Part shown: piece after piece, positions 14,859 through 23,467 of the stretch | Position numbering within the stretch: position 1 is the first letter of the stretch | Layout: each line of letters opens with the position of its first letter | Origin: Gordonia phthalatica | GTDB taxonomy: Bacteria > Actinomycetota > Actinomycetes > Mycobacteriales > Mycobacteriaceae | DNA length: 64,000 bases | NCBI RefSeq assembly: GCF_001305675.1 | Contig: NZ_CP011853.1 | Coordinates: 2,108,001 to 2,172,000, forward strand | Reading direction: 5' to 3' | Program-made: the position numbers and the translations under genes | The notes under the pieces: model-generated | Databases searched by the model: none | What the model was told of the DNA's origin: nothing | The model's input: the letters and a program-made list of their open reading frames with translations, nothing else

Positions 14859-16838
14859 GTGGCTGATCCGTCGACGTACCGCCCGGCTGCGGGCACCATC
14901 CCCACTGATCCCGGTGTCTACAAGTTCCGTGATCAGCATCGTCGCGTCATCTACGTCGGCAAGGCCAAGAATCTCCGCCAGCGACTGACGTCGTATTTCG
15001 CCGATCTCGCCGGCCTGCACCCTCGAACGCGCCAGATGGTCACCACCGCCGCGTCGGTCGAATGGACCGTCGTCGGCACCGAGGTCGAGGCCCTCCAGCT
15101 CGAGTACAACTGGATCAAGGAGTTCGATCCCCGGTTCAACGTCCGCTATCGCGACGACAAGACCTATCCGATGCTGGCGGTCACCCTCAACGAGGAGTAC
15201 CCCCGCGTCTTCGTCTACCGGGGGCCGCGCAAGCCCGGCGTCCGGTACTTCGGCCCCTATTCGCACGCCTGGGCGATCCGGGAGACCGTCGACCTGCTGA
15301 CCCGCGTCTTCGGTGTCCGCACCTGCTCGAAGGGCGTCTTCCGCCGCAGCGAGCAGATGGGTCGCCCCTGCCTGCTCGGTTACATCGACAAGTGCTCGGC
15401 GCCTTGCGTCGGGCGGGTGTCGGCCGCCGAACACCGCGAGATCGTCGAGGACTTCTGCGACTTCCTGGCGGGCCGCACCGACGGTCTCATCCGCAAGCTG
15501 GAACGCGAGATGGGCTCAGCCGCAGAAGAACTCGACTTCGAGCGGGCGGCACGTCTGCGAGACGACGTCTCCGCGCTGCGGCGGGCGATGGAGAAACAGG
15601 CCGTGGTGCTCGGGACCGGCACCGATGCCGACATCATCGCGATCGTCGGCGACGAGTTGGAGTCGTCGGTCAAGATGTTCCACGTCCGCGACGGTCGTGT
15701 CCGCGGTGAACGCGGCTGGGTTGTCGAGGTTCAGGAGAACGCGACCCTCGGCGATCAGGTGGGCACCTTCCTCCTGCAGTTCTACGGCGCCGAGAGCGAG
15801 ATGAGCAGCGGCATCCCGCGCGAGGTGCTGGTGCCCGCCCTGCCGGACAACGCACCGGAGCTCGAGACGTGGCTGACCGAGCAGCGCGGCTCGCACGTGA
15901 GCCTGCGGGTCCCGCGACGCGGCGACAAGCGGACCTTGATGACCACCGTCGAACGCAATGCGACGGAGGCGATGGCGCGGCACAAACTGCAACGCGCGGG
16001 CGATCTGACCTCGCGCTCGGCGGCCCTCACCGAACTGCAGGAGGCCCTGGGCCTCGACGATGCGCCGCTGCGCATCGAATGCATCGACATCTCGCACGTC
16101 CAGGGCACCGATGTCGTGGCGTCCCTCGTGGTCTTCGAGGACGGTGTCTCCCGGAAATCGGACTACCGTCACTACTCGATCAAGGAGGCGGCCGGCGACG
16201 GGCACTCCGACGACGTCGCGTCGATCGCGGAGGTGACCCGCCGCCGCTTCGAACGGCACCGGGACGGAGCCGTCACGCCGCCGCCCGCCGAATCGCCGTC
16301 GGGGGAGACCGCCGCGGACGACGAGACCACCTCGCGCAAGCCCAAGAAGTTCGCGTATCCGCCGAACCTCTTCGTGGTCGATGGCGGTGCGCCGCAAGCA
16401 CATGCGGCCGCCAGCGTGCTCGACGACCTGGGCGTCACCGACGTCGCGGTGGTCGGTCTGGCCAAACGACTCGAAGAAGTGTGGATTCCGGGTGATGATG
16501 AGCCGGTGATCCTCCCGCGCAACAGTGAAGCCCTCTTCCTGCTGCAGCGCGTGCGCGACGAAGCCCACCGCTTCGCGATCACCTTCCATCGCAGCAAGCG
16601 GAGCAAACGGATGACCGCCTCGGCGCTCGACGGCATCGCCGGACTCGGAGCCGGTCGACGGACCGCACTCGTCACCCATTTCGGTTCCGTCGCGAACCTG
16701 AAGCGTGCGACGGTGGAGGAGATCGCGGAAGTGAAGGGCATCGGTCCCGCGACAGCGCAGGCTGTTCGTGATGCACTCGATGAGGACACCCCGCACGATC
16801 CGCACCCCAGCACCGACACGAAGGAAACCGTAAGTTGA
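14859..16838 (+). CDS. uvrC: Excinuclease ABC subunit C
   Basis: Makes the dual incisions in nucleotide excision repair on UvrAB-marked DNA. The 659-residue protein has the GIY-YIG nuclease domain (about 14-100, PGVYKFRD...YVGKAKNLR), a UVR motif (about 210-245), the RNase H-like C-terminal nuclease domain with CIDISH, and tandem helix-hairpin-helix at the end (GIAGLGAGRR and VKGIGPATA). About 45 residues around 470-515 are an acidic, proline-rich insertion typical of actinobacterial UvrC. GTG at 14859 follows a -10-like TAACCT (14846-14851) by 7 bases, so the mRNA may be leaderless. It overlaps rapZ by 4 bases. Confidence 0.96.
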   Translation: MADPSTYRPAAGTIPTDPGVYKFRDQHRRVIYVGKAKNLRQRLTSYFADLAGLHPRTRQMVTTAASVEWTVVGTEVEALQLEYNWIKEFDPRFNVRYRDDKTYPMLAVTLNEEYPRVFVYRGPRKPGVRYFGPYSHAWAIRETVDLLTRVFGVRTCSKGVFRRSEQMGRPCLLGYIDKCSAPCVGRVSAAEHREIVEDFCDFLAGRTDGLIRKLEREMGSAAEELDFERAARLRDDVSALRRAMEKQAVVLGTGTDADIIAIVGDELESSVKMFHVRDGRVRGERGWVVEVQENATLGDQVGTFLLQFYGAESEMSSGIPREVLVPALPDNAPELETWLTEQRGSHVSLRVPRRGDKRTLMTTVERNATEAMARHKLQRAGDLTSRSAALTELQEALGLDDAPLRIECIDISHVQGTDVVASLVVFEDGVSRKSDYRHYSIKEAAGDGHSDDVASIAEVTRRRFERHRDGAVTPPPAESPSGETAADDETTSRKPKKFAYPPNLFVVDGGAPQAHAAASVLDDLGVTDVAVVGLAKRLEEVWIPGDDEPVILPRNSEALFLLQRVRDEAHRFAITFHRSKRSKRMTASALDGIAGLGAGRRTALVTHFGSVANLKRATVEEIAEVKGIGPATAQAVRDALDEDTPHDPHPSTDTKETVS

Positions 16839-17731
16839 GTGATTCGGAGAACCGCACCACCGTGCTGTTCGTCACCGGCATGTCCGGCGCCGGCCGCACG
16901 TCGGTCGCCAACGTCCTCGAGGACGACGGCTGGTATGTCAGCGACAACGTCCCGATGTCACTCATCGCGGCGCTGGTCCAGATGGTCCGCAGCAGCGAGG
17001 TCGGCGCCCAGCGCATCGCGATGGTGGTGCGCGGTGGCGACCCGTCGTTCGACGGCGAGATGAAGAAGCTGCGACACGACCTGGAGGAGGGCGGGGCCAC
17101 CACGTCGATGATCTTCGTCGACGCCTCCGACGCCGTCCTGGTCCGTCGCTTCGAGCAGGTGCGGCGACGACATCCGCTGCAGGGCAATGGAACTCTCGGT
17201 GAGGGCATCGCTGCGGAGCGCGCCATCATGGACCCCGTCGCGCACGCCGCGGACACCGTCATCGACACCTCGAACCTCAGCTCCACCCGACTGCGGTCGA
17301 TCGTCGAGAACGCCTTTCCCAGCGTCGCCGGCCGGCGACTGTCGATCGCCGTGCAATCGTTCGGCTTCAAGTACGGCCTGCCGATCGACTGCGACCTGGT
17401 GACCGACGTCCGCTTCCTCCCGAACCCGTACTGGATCCCGGAGCTCCGCGAGCACAACGGTCGGGAACCTCAGGTGCGCGACTACGTCCTGCAGCAGGAG
17501 GACGCCGCCGAGTTCCTGGACCGCTACGTGGACCTGGTCGGCATCGTCGGCCGCGGTTACCTCCGCGAGGGCAAGGGCTACATGACGCTCGGCGTCGGCT
17601 GCACCGGCGGCAAACACCGCAGCGTCGCCATGTCCGAGGACCTGGCCCGTCGCCTCTCCGCAGCGGTCGACGCGGATGGCAACCCGCTGTACGACGTCGA
17701 AGTGACCCACCGCGATCTGGGGCGCGAATGA
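16835..17731 (+). CDS. rapZ: RapZ/YvcJ-family P-loop nucleotide-binding protein
   Basis: A 298-residue member of the family that binds nucleotides and, in E. coli, steers the small RNA GlmZ to RNase E; in Gram-positives the role is less clear. The N-terminal P-loop is GMSGAGRTS (15-23), with arginine in place of the usual Walker A lysine at residue 21. The C-terminal domain carries DVRFLPNPYW and GCTGGKHRSV, diagnostic for the family. The TTG start at 16835 overlaps the uvrC stop. It sits in the conserved uvrC-rapZ-yvcK-whiA unit, with another overlap to yvcK. Confidence 0.92.
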   Translation: MSDSENRTTVLFVTGMSGAGRTSVANVLEDDGWYVSDNVPMSLIAALVQMVRSSEVGAQRIAMVVRGGDPSFDGEMKKLRHDLEEGGATTSMIFVDASDAVLVRRFEQVRRRHPLQGNGTLGEGIAAERAIMDPVAHAADTVIDTSNLSSTRLRSIVENAFPSVAGRRLSIAVQSFGFKYGLPIDCDLVTDVRFLPNPYWIPELREHNGREPQVRDYVLQQEDAAEFLDRYVDLVGIVGRGYLREGKGYMTLGVGCTGGKHRSVAMSEDLARRLSAAVDADGNPLYDVEVTHRDLGRE

Positions 17732-18723
17732 GGATCGACGGCTTGAAGGCCACCGCGCTCGGCGGCGGCCACGGCCTGTTCAACACCCTCACCGCCCTGC
17801 GCTACCTGACCGCGGACGTGACGGCGGTCGTCACGGTGGCCGACGACGGCGGCTCCTCGGGCCGACTCCGCGCCGAACTCGGACAGATCCCGCCCGGTGA
17901 CCTGCGAATGGCCCTCGCCGCCCTGATGGGCGCGCCCGCAGCCGTCGAGGACCGCCGCCGGACCGACCCGCAGGTCGCGGCACGGCACGATCGCTGGGCG
18001 CAGATGCTGCAGCACCGGTTCGGCGGTTACGGGGCGCTCGCCGGGCACCCGATCGGCAACCTGCTGCTCAGCGGGCTCACCGAGATGACCGGCGACGTGG
18101 TGTCCGCGCTGGACGAACTGATGGACCTGTTCGACGTCGACGGCCGCGTGCTGCCGATGGCGAACGTCCCCCTCGTCATCGAGGCCGACGTGTCCGGACT
18201 GGAGTCCGATCCGCGTGTCAGCCGGGTGATCCGCGGGCAGGTGGCGGTCGCGACCACACCGGGGAAGCCGCGGCGTGTCCGACTGATCCCCGACGCCCCC
18301 GACGGCTGCCGGGCGGCGACCGAGGCCATCCGCGCCGCCGACGTCGTGACGCTGGGACCGGGATCCTGGTTCTCCAGCGTCATTCCGCACGTCCTGGTTC
18401 CCGACCAGCTGGCGGCGCTGCACGACACGTCGGCGCGCAAGATGTTGTTCGTCAATCTTGTCGCCGAGCCGGGGGAGACCACCGGGTTCTCGGTGGAACG
18501 ACACCTGCACGTCCTGCACGCGCACGCGTCGAGCCTCCGCGTCGACGACGTGATCGTCGACGCCGCCTCCGTGCCGGCCGGAATGGAACGCGAACACCTG
18601 GAACGGGCGGCGGGGAGATTCGGTGCGCAGCTGCGCGTCGCCGATCTCGCGATCCCCGGAACGGGTGTGCACGATCCGGCGAAAACGGCCGCGACGGTGG
18701 CGGGGCTGCTCAACGAAAAATGA
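17728..18723 (+). CDS. yvcK: YvcK/CofD-family gluconeogenesis factor (CuvA)
   Basis: A 331-residue protein of the CofD-like fold. Family motifs are ALGGGHGLFNTLTALR at the N-terminus, VTVADDGGSSGRLR, and GDLRMALAAL; these bind UDP-sugars in the B. subtilis and mycobacterial relatives, which are needed for growth on gluconeogenic carbon and for normal cell-wall synthesis. No enzymatic reaction is established. ATGA overlap with rapZ implies translational coupling. A 107-base gap then separates it from whiA. Confidence 0.92.
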   Translation: MRIDGLKATALGGGHGLFNTLTALRYLTADVTAVVTVADDGGSSGRLRAELGQIPPGDLRMALAALMGAPAAVEDRRRTDPQVAARHDRWAQMLQHRFGGYGALAGHPIGNLLLSGLTEMTGDVVSALDELMDLFDVDGRVLPMANVPLVIEADVSGLESDPRVSRVIRGQVAVATTPGKPRRVRLIPDAPDGCRAATEAIRAADVVTLGPGSWFSSVIPHVLVPDQLAALHDTSARKMLFVNLVAEPGETTGFSVERHLHVLHAHASSLRVDDVIVDAASVPAGMEREHLERAAGRFGAQLRVADLAIPGTGVHDPAKTAATVAGLLNEK

Positions 18724-18830
18724 TCGCCGGTAGGATCGAACTTAGATGTCCGGCCGCCGGCCCGGGGGCATGCGACCCGTGGACGACGGCAGGGACCGGG
18801 GGAAACTGAGGGGACAGGAGGCGTTGCACC

Positions 18831-19814
18831 GTGGCTATGACGGGTGCGGTCAAGGACGAGCTGAGCCGGTTGTCGGTGATGCAGCTCAGCAGCCGCAAGG
18901 CTGAGGTGTCGGCGTTGCTGCGGTTCGCCGGGGGACTTCAGATCGTGAACGGGCGAGTGGTGGTGGAAGCCGAGGTGGATCTCGGCAACGTCGCCCGCCG
19001 TCTGAAGTACGAGATCCACGGGCTGTTCGGATACAACGCCGACGTGCACGTGCTCCGCTCCGGCGGAGTGCGCAAGAGTGCCCGCTACATCGTCCGGGTC
19101 ACCAAGGACGGCGAGGCGCTGGCCCGCCAGACCGGTCTGCTAGACATGCGCGGTCGTCCGGTGCGCGGCCTCCCCGCCCAGGTGGTCGGCGGCAGCATCG
19201 GCGACGCGGAGGCCGCCTGGCGCGGAGCCTTCCTCGCCCACGGCTCCTTGACCGAACCGGGACGGTCGTCGTCCCTGGAGGTCAGCTGCCCCGGCCCCGA
19301 AGCCGCGCTCGCCCTCGTCGGCGCCGCCCGCAGGCTCGGCATCGCCGCCAAGGCCCGCGAGGTCCGCGGCAGCGACCGCGTCGTGATCCGCGACGGTGAG
19401 GCCATCGGCGCCCTCCTGACCCGAATGGGCGCCCACGACACCCGCCTGGTGTGGGAGGAGCGGCGCATGCGTCGCGAAGTCCGCGCCACCGCCAACCGGC
19501 TCGCCAACTTCGACGACGCCAACCTCCGCCGCTCGGCTCGCGCCGCCGTGGCCGCCGCTGCTCGCGTCGAGCGCGCGCTCGCCATCCTGGGCGACGAGGT
19601 CCCCGATCACCTGGTCGCCGCGGGGCGCCTTCGCGTGGAGCACCGTCAGGCGTCGCTGGAGGAGCTCGGACAGCTCGCCGACCCGCCGATGACCAAGGAC
19701 GCGGTCGCGGGCCGTATCCGCCGACTCCTGTCCATGGCCGACAAGAAGGCGCGGTCCGAGGGCATCCCGGACACCGAGTCCGCGGTCACCGCGGAGCTCC
19801 TCGACGAGGCCTGA
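18831..19814 (+). CDS. whiA: Sporulation/cell-division regulator WhiA
   Basis: A 327-residue DNA-binding protein with an N-terminal LAGLIDADG-homing-endonuclease-like domain (about 20-200; GSIGDAEAAWRGAFLAHGSL) and a C-terminal helix-turn-helix (about 230-310; ASLEELGQLADPPMTKDAV). The endonuclease catalytic residues are lost in this family. In Streptomyces it acts with WhiB on division genes; in non-sporulating actinobacteria it is conserved but less studied. GTG at 18831 is used with AGGAG about 10 bases upstream; ATG at 18837 is an alternative. Closes the uvrC-rapZ-yvcK-whiA block. Confidence 0.95.
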   Translation: MAMTGAVKDELSRLSVMQLSSRKAEVSALLRFAGGLQIVNGRVVVEAEVDLGNVARRLKYEIHGLFGYNADVHVLRSGGVRKSARYIVRVTKDGEALARQTGLLDMRGRPVRGLPAQVVGGSIGDAEAAWRGAFLAHGSLTEPGRSSSLEVSCPGPEAALALVGAARRLGIAAKAREVRGSDRVVIRDGEAIGALLTRMGAHDTRLVWEERRMRREVRATANRLANFDDANLRRSARAAVAAAARVERALAILGDEVPDHLVAAGRLRVEHRQASLEELGQLADPPMTKDAVAGRIRRLLSMADKKARSEGIPDTESAVTAELLDEA

Positions 19815-19959
19815 CGGCGGTCGACGGACGGTGCGGTGACCAACACCCCACCCGTGAGATGTGACCTTCCGGTGACCTGGCGGAGCGCGACGTTTAGGCT
19901 GGGAGGAGCGGGCCGGAATCGAACCGCCGGCTCTACACTCACCGCTTAAGGAGCAACTA

Positions 19960-20979
19960 GTGACTGTTCGGGTAGGCGTCAACGGCTTCGGCCGCATCGG
20001 CCGTAACTTCTTCCGTGCCGTCGAGGCGCAGAAGGCGCTCGGGACCACCGACATCGAGATCGTCGCCGTCAACGACCTGACGGACAACGCCACGCTGGCT
20101 CACCTGCTGAAGTTCGACAGCATCCTGGGCCGTCTGCCCCAGGACGTGCGTCTCGAGGGTGACGACACCATCGTCGTCGGCGAGCAGAAGATCAAGGCGC
20201 TCTCCGTCAAGGAGGGCCCCGCCGCTCTTCCGTGGGGCGACCTGGGCGTCGACGTCGTCGTCGAGTCGACCGGCATCTTCACCGCGCGCGCCAAGGCCCA
20301 GGGCCACCTGGACGCGGGCGCCAAGAAGGTCATCATCTCGGCTCCGGCCTCCGATGAGGACATCACCATCGTGATGGGCGTCAACGACGACAAGTACGAC
20401 GGCAGCCAGAACATCATCTCGAACGCCTCGTGCACCACCAACTGCCTCGGCCCGATGGCCAAGGTGCTGAACGACGAGTTCGGCATCGAGCAGGGTCTGA
20501 TGACCACCATCCACGCCTACACGCAGGACCAGAACCTGCAGGACGGCCCGCACAAGGACCTCCGTCGCGCTCGCGCCGCCGCCGTGAACATCGTTCCGAC
20601 CGGCACCGGCGCCGCCAAGGCCATCGGCCTGGTTTTGCCGGAGCTGCTCGGCAAGCTCGACGGCTACGCCCTGCGTGTGCCGATCCCCACCGGCTCGGTC
20701 ACCGACCTCACCTCGGAGCTGAAGAAGTCGGCCTCCGCCGAGGACATCAACGCTGCGTTCAAGGCCGCCGCAGAGGGCCCGCTCAAGGGCATCATGAAGT
20801 ACTACGACGCACCGATCGTCTCGAGCGACATCGTCACCGACGCGCATTCGTCGCTGATCGACGCCGGCCTGACCAAGGTCATCGGCAAGCAGGCCAAGAC
20901 CGTGTCCTGGTACGACAACGAGTGGGGCTACTCGAACCGCCTCGTCGACCTCATCGGCCTCGTCGGGAAGTCGCTGTAA
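19960..20979 (+). CDS. gap: Glyceraldehyde-3-phosphate dehydrogenase
   Basis: Oxidises and phosphorylates glyceraldehyde 3-phosphate with NAD+. The 339-residue protein has the Rossmann motif GVNGFGRIGR, the catalytic Cys158 in SNASCTTNC and the usual C-terminal WYDNEWGYSNR. GTG at 19960 has a strong AAGGAG (19948-19953). A -10-like TACACT lies at 19934-19939, close enough that another, more distal promoter (TTTAGGCT region near 19892) may also be used. First gene of gap-pgk-tpiA; only 5 bases separate it from pgk. Confidence 0.97.
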   Translation: MTVRVGVNGFGRIGRNFFRAVEAQKALGTTDIEIVAVNDLTDNATLAHLLKFDSILGRLPQDVRLEGDDTIVVGEQKIKALSVKEGPAALPWGDLGVDVVVESTGIFTARAKAQGHLDAGAKKVIISAPASDEDITIVMGVNDDKYDGSQNIISNASCTTNCLGPMAKVLNDEFGIEQGLMTTIHAYTQDQNLQDGPHKDLRRARAAAVNIVPTGTGAAKAIGLVLPELLGKLDGYALRVPIPTGSVTDLTSELKKSASAEDINAAFKAAAEGPLKGIMKYYDAPIVSSDIVTDAHSSLIDAGLTKVIGKQAKTVSWYDNEWGYSNRLVDLIGLVGKSL

Positions 20980-20984
20980 GAACC

Positions 20985-22202
20985 ATGGCAGTTCGTACTC
21001 TGGAAGACCTTCTGGCCGAAGGAGTCTCGGGCCGCGGCGTGCTGGTGCGCTCGGATCTGAACGTTCCCCTCGACGGCGGGACGATCACCGATCCGGGACG
21101 CATCATCGCGTCCGCTCCGACCATCGCCAAGCTCGTCGACGCCGGCGCCAAGGTCATCATCACCGCACACCTCGGACGCCCGAAGGGGGAGCCGGATCCG
21201 GCTCTCTCGCTGGCACCGGTCGCCGCACGCCTGTCGGAGGAGCTGGGCCGCAACGTCCAGCTCGCCGGCGACGTGGTCGGCTCCGACGCGCTCGCCCGCT
21301 CCGAGGGCCTCACCGACGGCGATGTCCTCCTGCTGGAGAACATCCGCTTCGACGCCCGTGAGACCAGCAAGGACGACGCCGAGCGCACCAAGCTCGCCAA
21401 GGCGCTCGTCGAACTGGTCGGCGACGACGGCGCGTTCGTCTCCGACGGCTTCGGCGTGGTCCACCGCAAGCAGGCGTCGGTGTACGACGTCGCCAAGCTG
21501 CTCCCGTCGTACGCCGGTTCGCTGGTCGCGACCGAGGTCGAGGTCCTGAAGAAGCTGACGTCCGACGCGGAACGGCCCTACGCCGTCGTGCTCGGCGGCT
21601 CCAAGGTGTCCGACAAGCTCGGCGTCATCCAGGCGCTCGCGCCCAAGGTCGACACCCTCGTCATCGGCGGCGGCATGGCCTTCACCTTCATCAAGGCGCA
21701 GGGCAGCCCGGTCGGCTCCTCGCTGATGCAGGAGGACATGATCGACACCTGCAAGGGACTGCTCGAGCAGTTCGGTGACGTGATCCACCTGCCGCGCGAC
21801 ATCGTCGTCGCGAGCGAGTTCGCCGCCGACGCGGACACCAGCATCGCCACCACCGCGGACGGCTTCACCGAGGGCATGGGCCTGGACATCGGTCCGGACA
21901 CCGTCGATCGGTTCGCCGCCGTCCTGCGCGGCGCCAAGACGATCTTCTGGAACGGCCCGTCGGGCGTGTTCGAGTTCGAGAAGTTCGCCGACGGCACCCG
22001 CGGCGTGGCCGAGGCGATCGTCGAGGCCACCCGGAACGGTGCCTACAGCGTGGTCGGCGGCGGCGACTCGGCCGCCGCGGTGCGCGCACTCGGCATCCCG
22101 GACGAGGCGTTCTCGCACATCTCGACCGGCGGCGGCGCGTCGCTGGAGTACCTGGAGGGCAAGGAGCTCCCGGGTCTGGCCGTACTGGAGGTGCAGTCGT
22201 GA
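20985..22202 (+). CDS. pgk: Phosphoglycerate kinase
   Basis: Transfers phosphate from 1,3-bisphosphoglycerate to ADP. The 405-residue protein has the substrate motif VRSDLNVPLDGG, HLGRPKGEPD, the hinge region, and the nucleotide motif VGGGDSAAAV near the C-terminus. ATG at 20985 directly follows the gap stop; a longer open frame upstream runs antisense to family expectation and overlaps gap in another frame, so it was not used. GTGA overlap links it to tpiA. Confidence 0.97.
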   Translation: MAVRTLEDLLAEGVSGRGVLVRSDLNVPLDGGTITDPGRIIASAPTIAKLVDAGAKVIITAHLGRPKGEPDPALSLAPVAARLSEELGRNVQLAGDVVGSDALARSEGLTDGDVLLLENIRFDARETSKDDAERTKLAKALVELVGDDGAFVSDGFGVVHRKQASVYDVAKLLPSYAGSLVATEVEVLKKLTSDAERPYAVVLGGSKVSDKLGVIQALAPKVDTLVIGGGMAFTFIKAQGSPVGSSLMQEDMIDTCKGLLEQFGDVIHLPRDIVVASEFAADADTSIATTADGFTEGMGLDIGPDTVDRFAAVLRGAKTIFWNGPSGVFEFEKFADGTRGVAEAIVEATRNGAYSVVGGGDSAAAVRALGIPDEAFSHISTGGGASLEYLEGKELPGLAVLEVQS

Positions 22203-22984
22203 GTCGCAAGCCGCTGATCGCGGGCAACTGGAAGATGAACCTGAACCACTACGAGGCCATCGCGCTGGTTCAGAAGATCTCCTTCGCCCTGCCGGAGAAG
22301 TACTTCGAGAAGGTCGACGTGACGGTGATCCCGCCGTTCACCGACATCCGAAGCATCCAGACGATCATCGACGGCGACAAGCTCCTGCTCACCTACGGCG
22401 CGCAGGACGTCTCGCAGCACGACTCCGGTGCCTACACCGGCGAGATCAGCGGCGCCTTCCTGGCGAAGTTGGGCTGCACCTTCGTCGTCGTCGGGCACTC
22501 CGAGCGTCGCAGTATGCACGGTGAGACCAGCGAGGTGGTCCTGGCCAAGGCCAAGGCCGCACTGCGTCACGAGCTCACGCCGATCGTCTGCATCGGCGAG
22601 GGACTCGAGGTCCGCGAGGCCGGCGAGCACGTCGCGTACAACGTCGAGCAGATCAAGGCCTCGCTGGCCGGTCTGTCGAAGGCGGAGATCGCGAAGCTGG
22701 TCGTCGCCTACGAGCCCGTGTGGGCCATCGGCACCGGTCGCGTGGCCAGTGCTGCGGACGCCCAGGAGGTGTGCGCCGCGGTGCGCGGCGCCGTCGCCGA
22801 ACTGTCCGATCAGGAGACGGCCGACTCGGTCCGCGTCCTGTACGGCGGCTCGGTGAACGCCAAGAACGTCGGTGAGCTCATCGCCCAGGCCGACGTCGAC
22901 GGTGCACTCGTCGGCGGAGCCTCGCTCAAGGCCGACGAGTTCGCGCAGCTGTCGGCGATCGCCGCCGGCGGTCCGCTGCTGTAG
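22199..22984 (+). CDS. tpiA: Triosephosphate isomerase
   Basis: Interconverts dihydroxyacetone phosphate and glyceraldehyde 3-phosphate. The 261-residue TIM barrel has GNWKMN with catalytic Lys12, electrophile His100 (VGHSERR) and base Glu172 (AYEPVWAIGTG), with intact loop 6. The GTG start overlaps the pgk stop by 4 bases, making the gap-pgk-tpiA operon tightly coupled. Length is normal. Confidence 0.97.
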   Translation: MSRKPLIAGNWKMNLNHYEAIALVQKISFALPEKYFEKVDVTVIPPFTDIRSIQTIIDGDKLLLTYGAQDVSQHDSGAYTGEISGAFLAKLGCTFVVVGHSERRSMHGETSEVVLAKAKAALRHELTPIVCIGEGLEVREAGEHVAYNVEQIKASLAGLSKAEIAKLVVAYEPVWAIGTGRVASAADAQEVCAAVRGAVAELSDQETADSVRVLYGGSVNAKNVGELIAQADVDGALVGGASLKADEFAQLSAIAAGGPLL

Positions 22985-23034
22985 AACCCGCGCGCGGGTG
23001 GTTGCGGACCCCGTGGCCCCCATCGCGTAGACTG

Positions 23035-23068
23035 TGGCAGGTTGCCTCCCGACGGAGGCGACCTGCCA
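23035..23068 (+). terminator. Hairpin upstream of secG
   Basis: TGGCAGGTTGCCTCC (23035-23049) pairs with GGAGGCGACCTGCCA (23054-23068) with one G-T mismatch and a CGAC loop. A smaller palindrome ACCCGCGCGCGGGT lies at 22986-22999, right after tpiA. Either may end the glycolytic transcript. A -10-like TAGACT (23028-23033) just before the larger hairpin means it could instead be a 5' leader structure of secG. Confidence 0.5.
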
Positions 23069-23135
23069 CTGTCGTCTGCGGGCCTCCTGCACCAGTGGCC
23101 GACCCCACGCTTTCGACGGACAGGATCTTCCACCC

Positions 23136-23369
23136 GTGACTATCGCGCTCAACGTCGGTTTGATCATCACCAGCGTGATGCTGATCGTCCTCGTCCTGCT
23201 GCACCGTGCCAAGGGCGGCGGCCTCTCCTCGCTGTTCGGCGGCGGCGTCCAGTCGAGCCTGTCGGGATCGTCGGTCGTCGAGAAGAACCTCGACCGGCTG
23301 ACCGTGTTCGTCGGCATCATCTGGGTCATCCTGATCTTCGGCGTGGGACTGGACATCAAGTACGCCTGA
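23136..23369 (+). CDS. secG: Preprotein translocase subunit SecG
   Basis: A 77-residue inner-membrane protein that assists the SecYEG channel. It has two membrane helices (about 2-22 and 51-72) joined by the glycine/serine-rich loop LFGGGVQSSLSGSSVVEKNL typical of SecG. The GTG at 23136 gives the family N-terminus; upstream in-frame codons lie inside the hairpin leader. Its place after tpiA is conserved in mycobacteria. Confidence 0.92.
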   Translation: MTIALNVGLIITSVMLIVLVLLHRAKGGGLSSLFGGGVQSSLSGSSVVEKNLDRLTVFVGIIWVILIFGVGLDIKYA

Positions 23370-23386
23370 CCCCGCCCGGAAACCTC

Positions 23387-23418
23387 CTGGCCGTCGAGAC
23401 AGTCGTCTCGGCGGCCAG
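23387..23418 (+). terminator. Hairpin terminator after secG
   Basis: CTGGCCGTCGAGAC (23387-23400) pairs with GTCTCGGCGGCCAG (23405-23418) with one mismatch and a 4-base loop, 17 bases after the secG stop. Confidence 0.6.
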
Positions 23419-23467
23419 ATTCGTCTCGGCGGCCGGAGGATGATCGACGAGGCCGTACAGTACTGAC

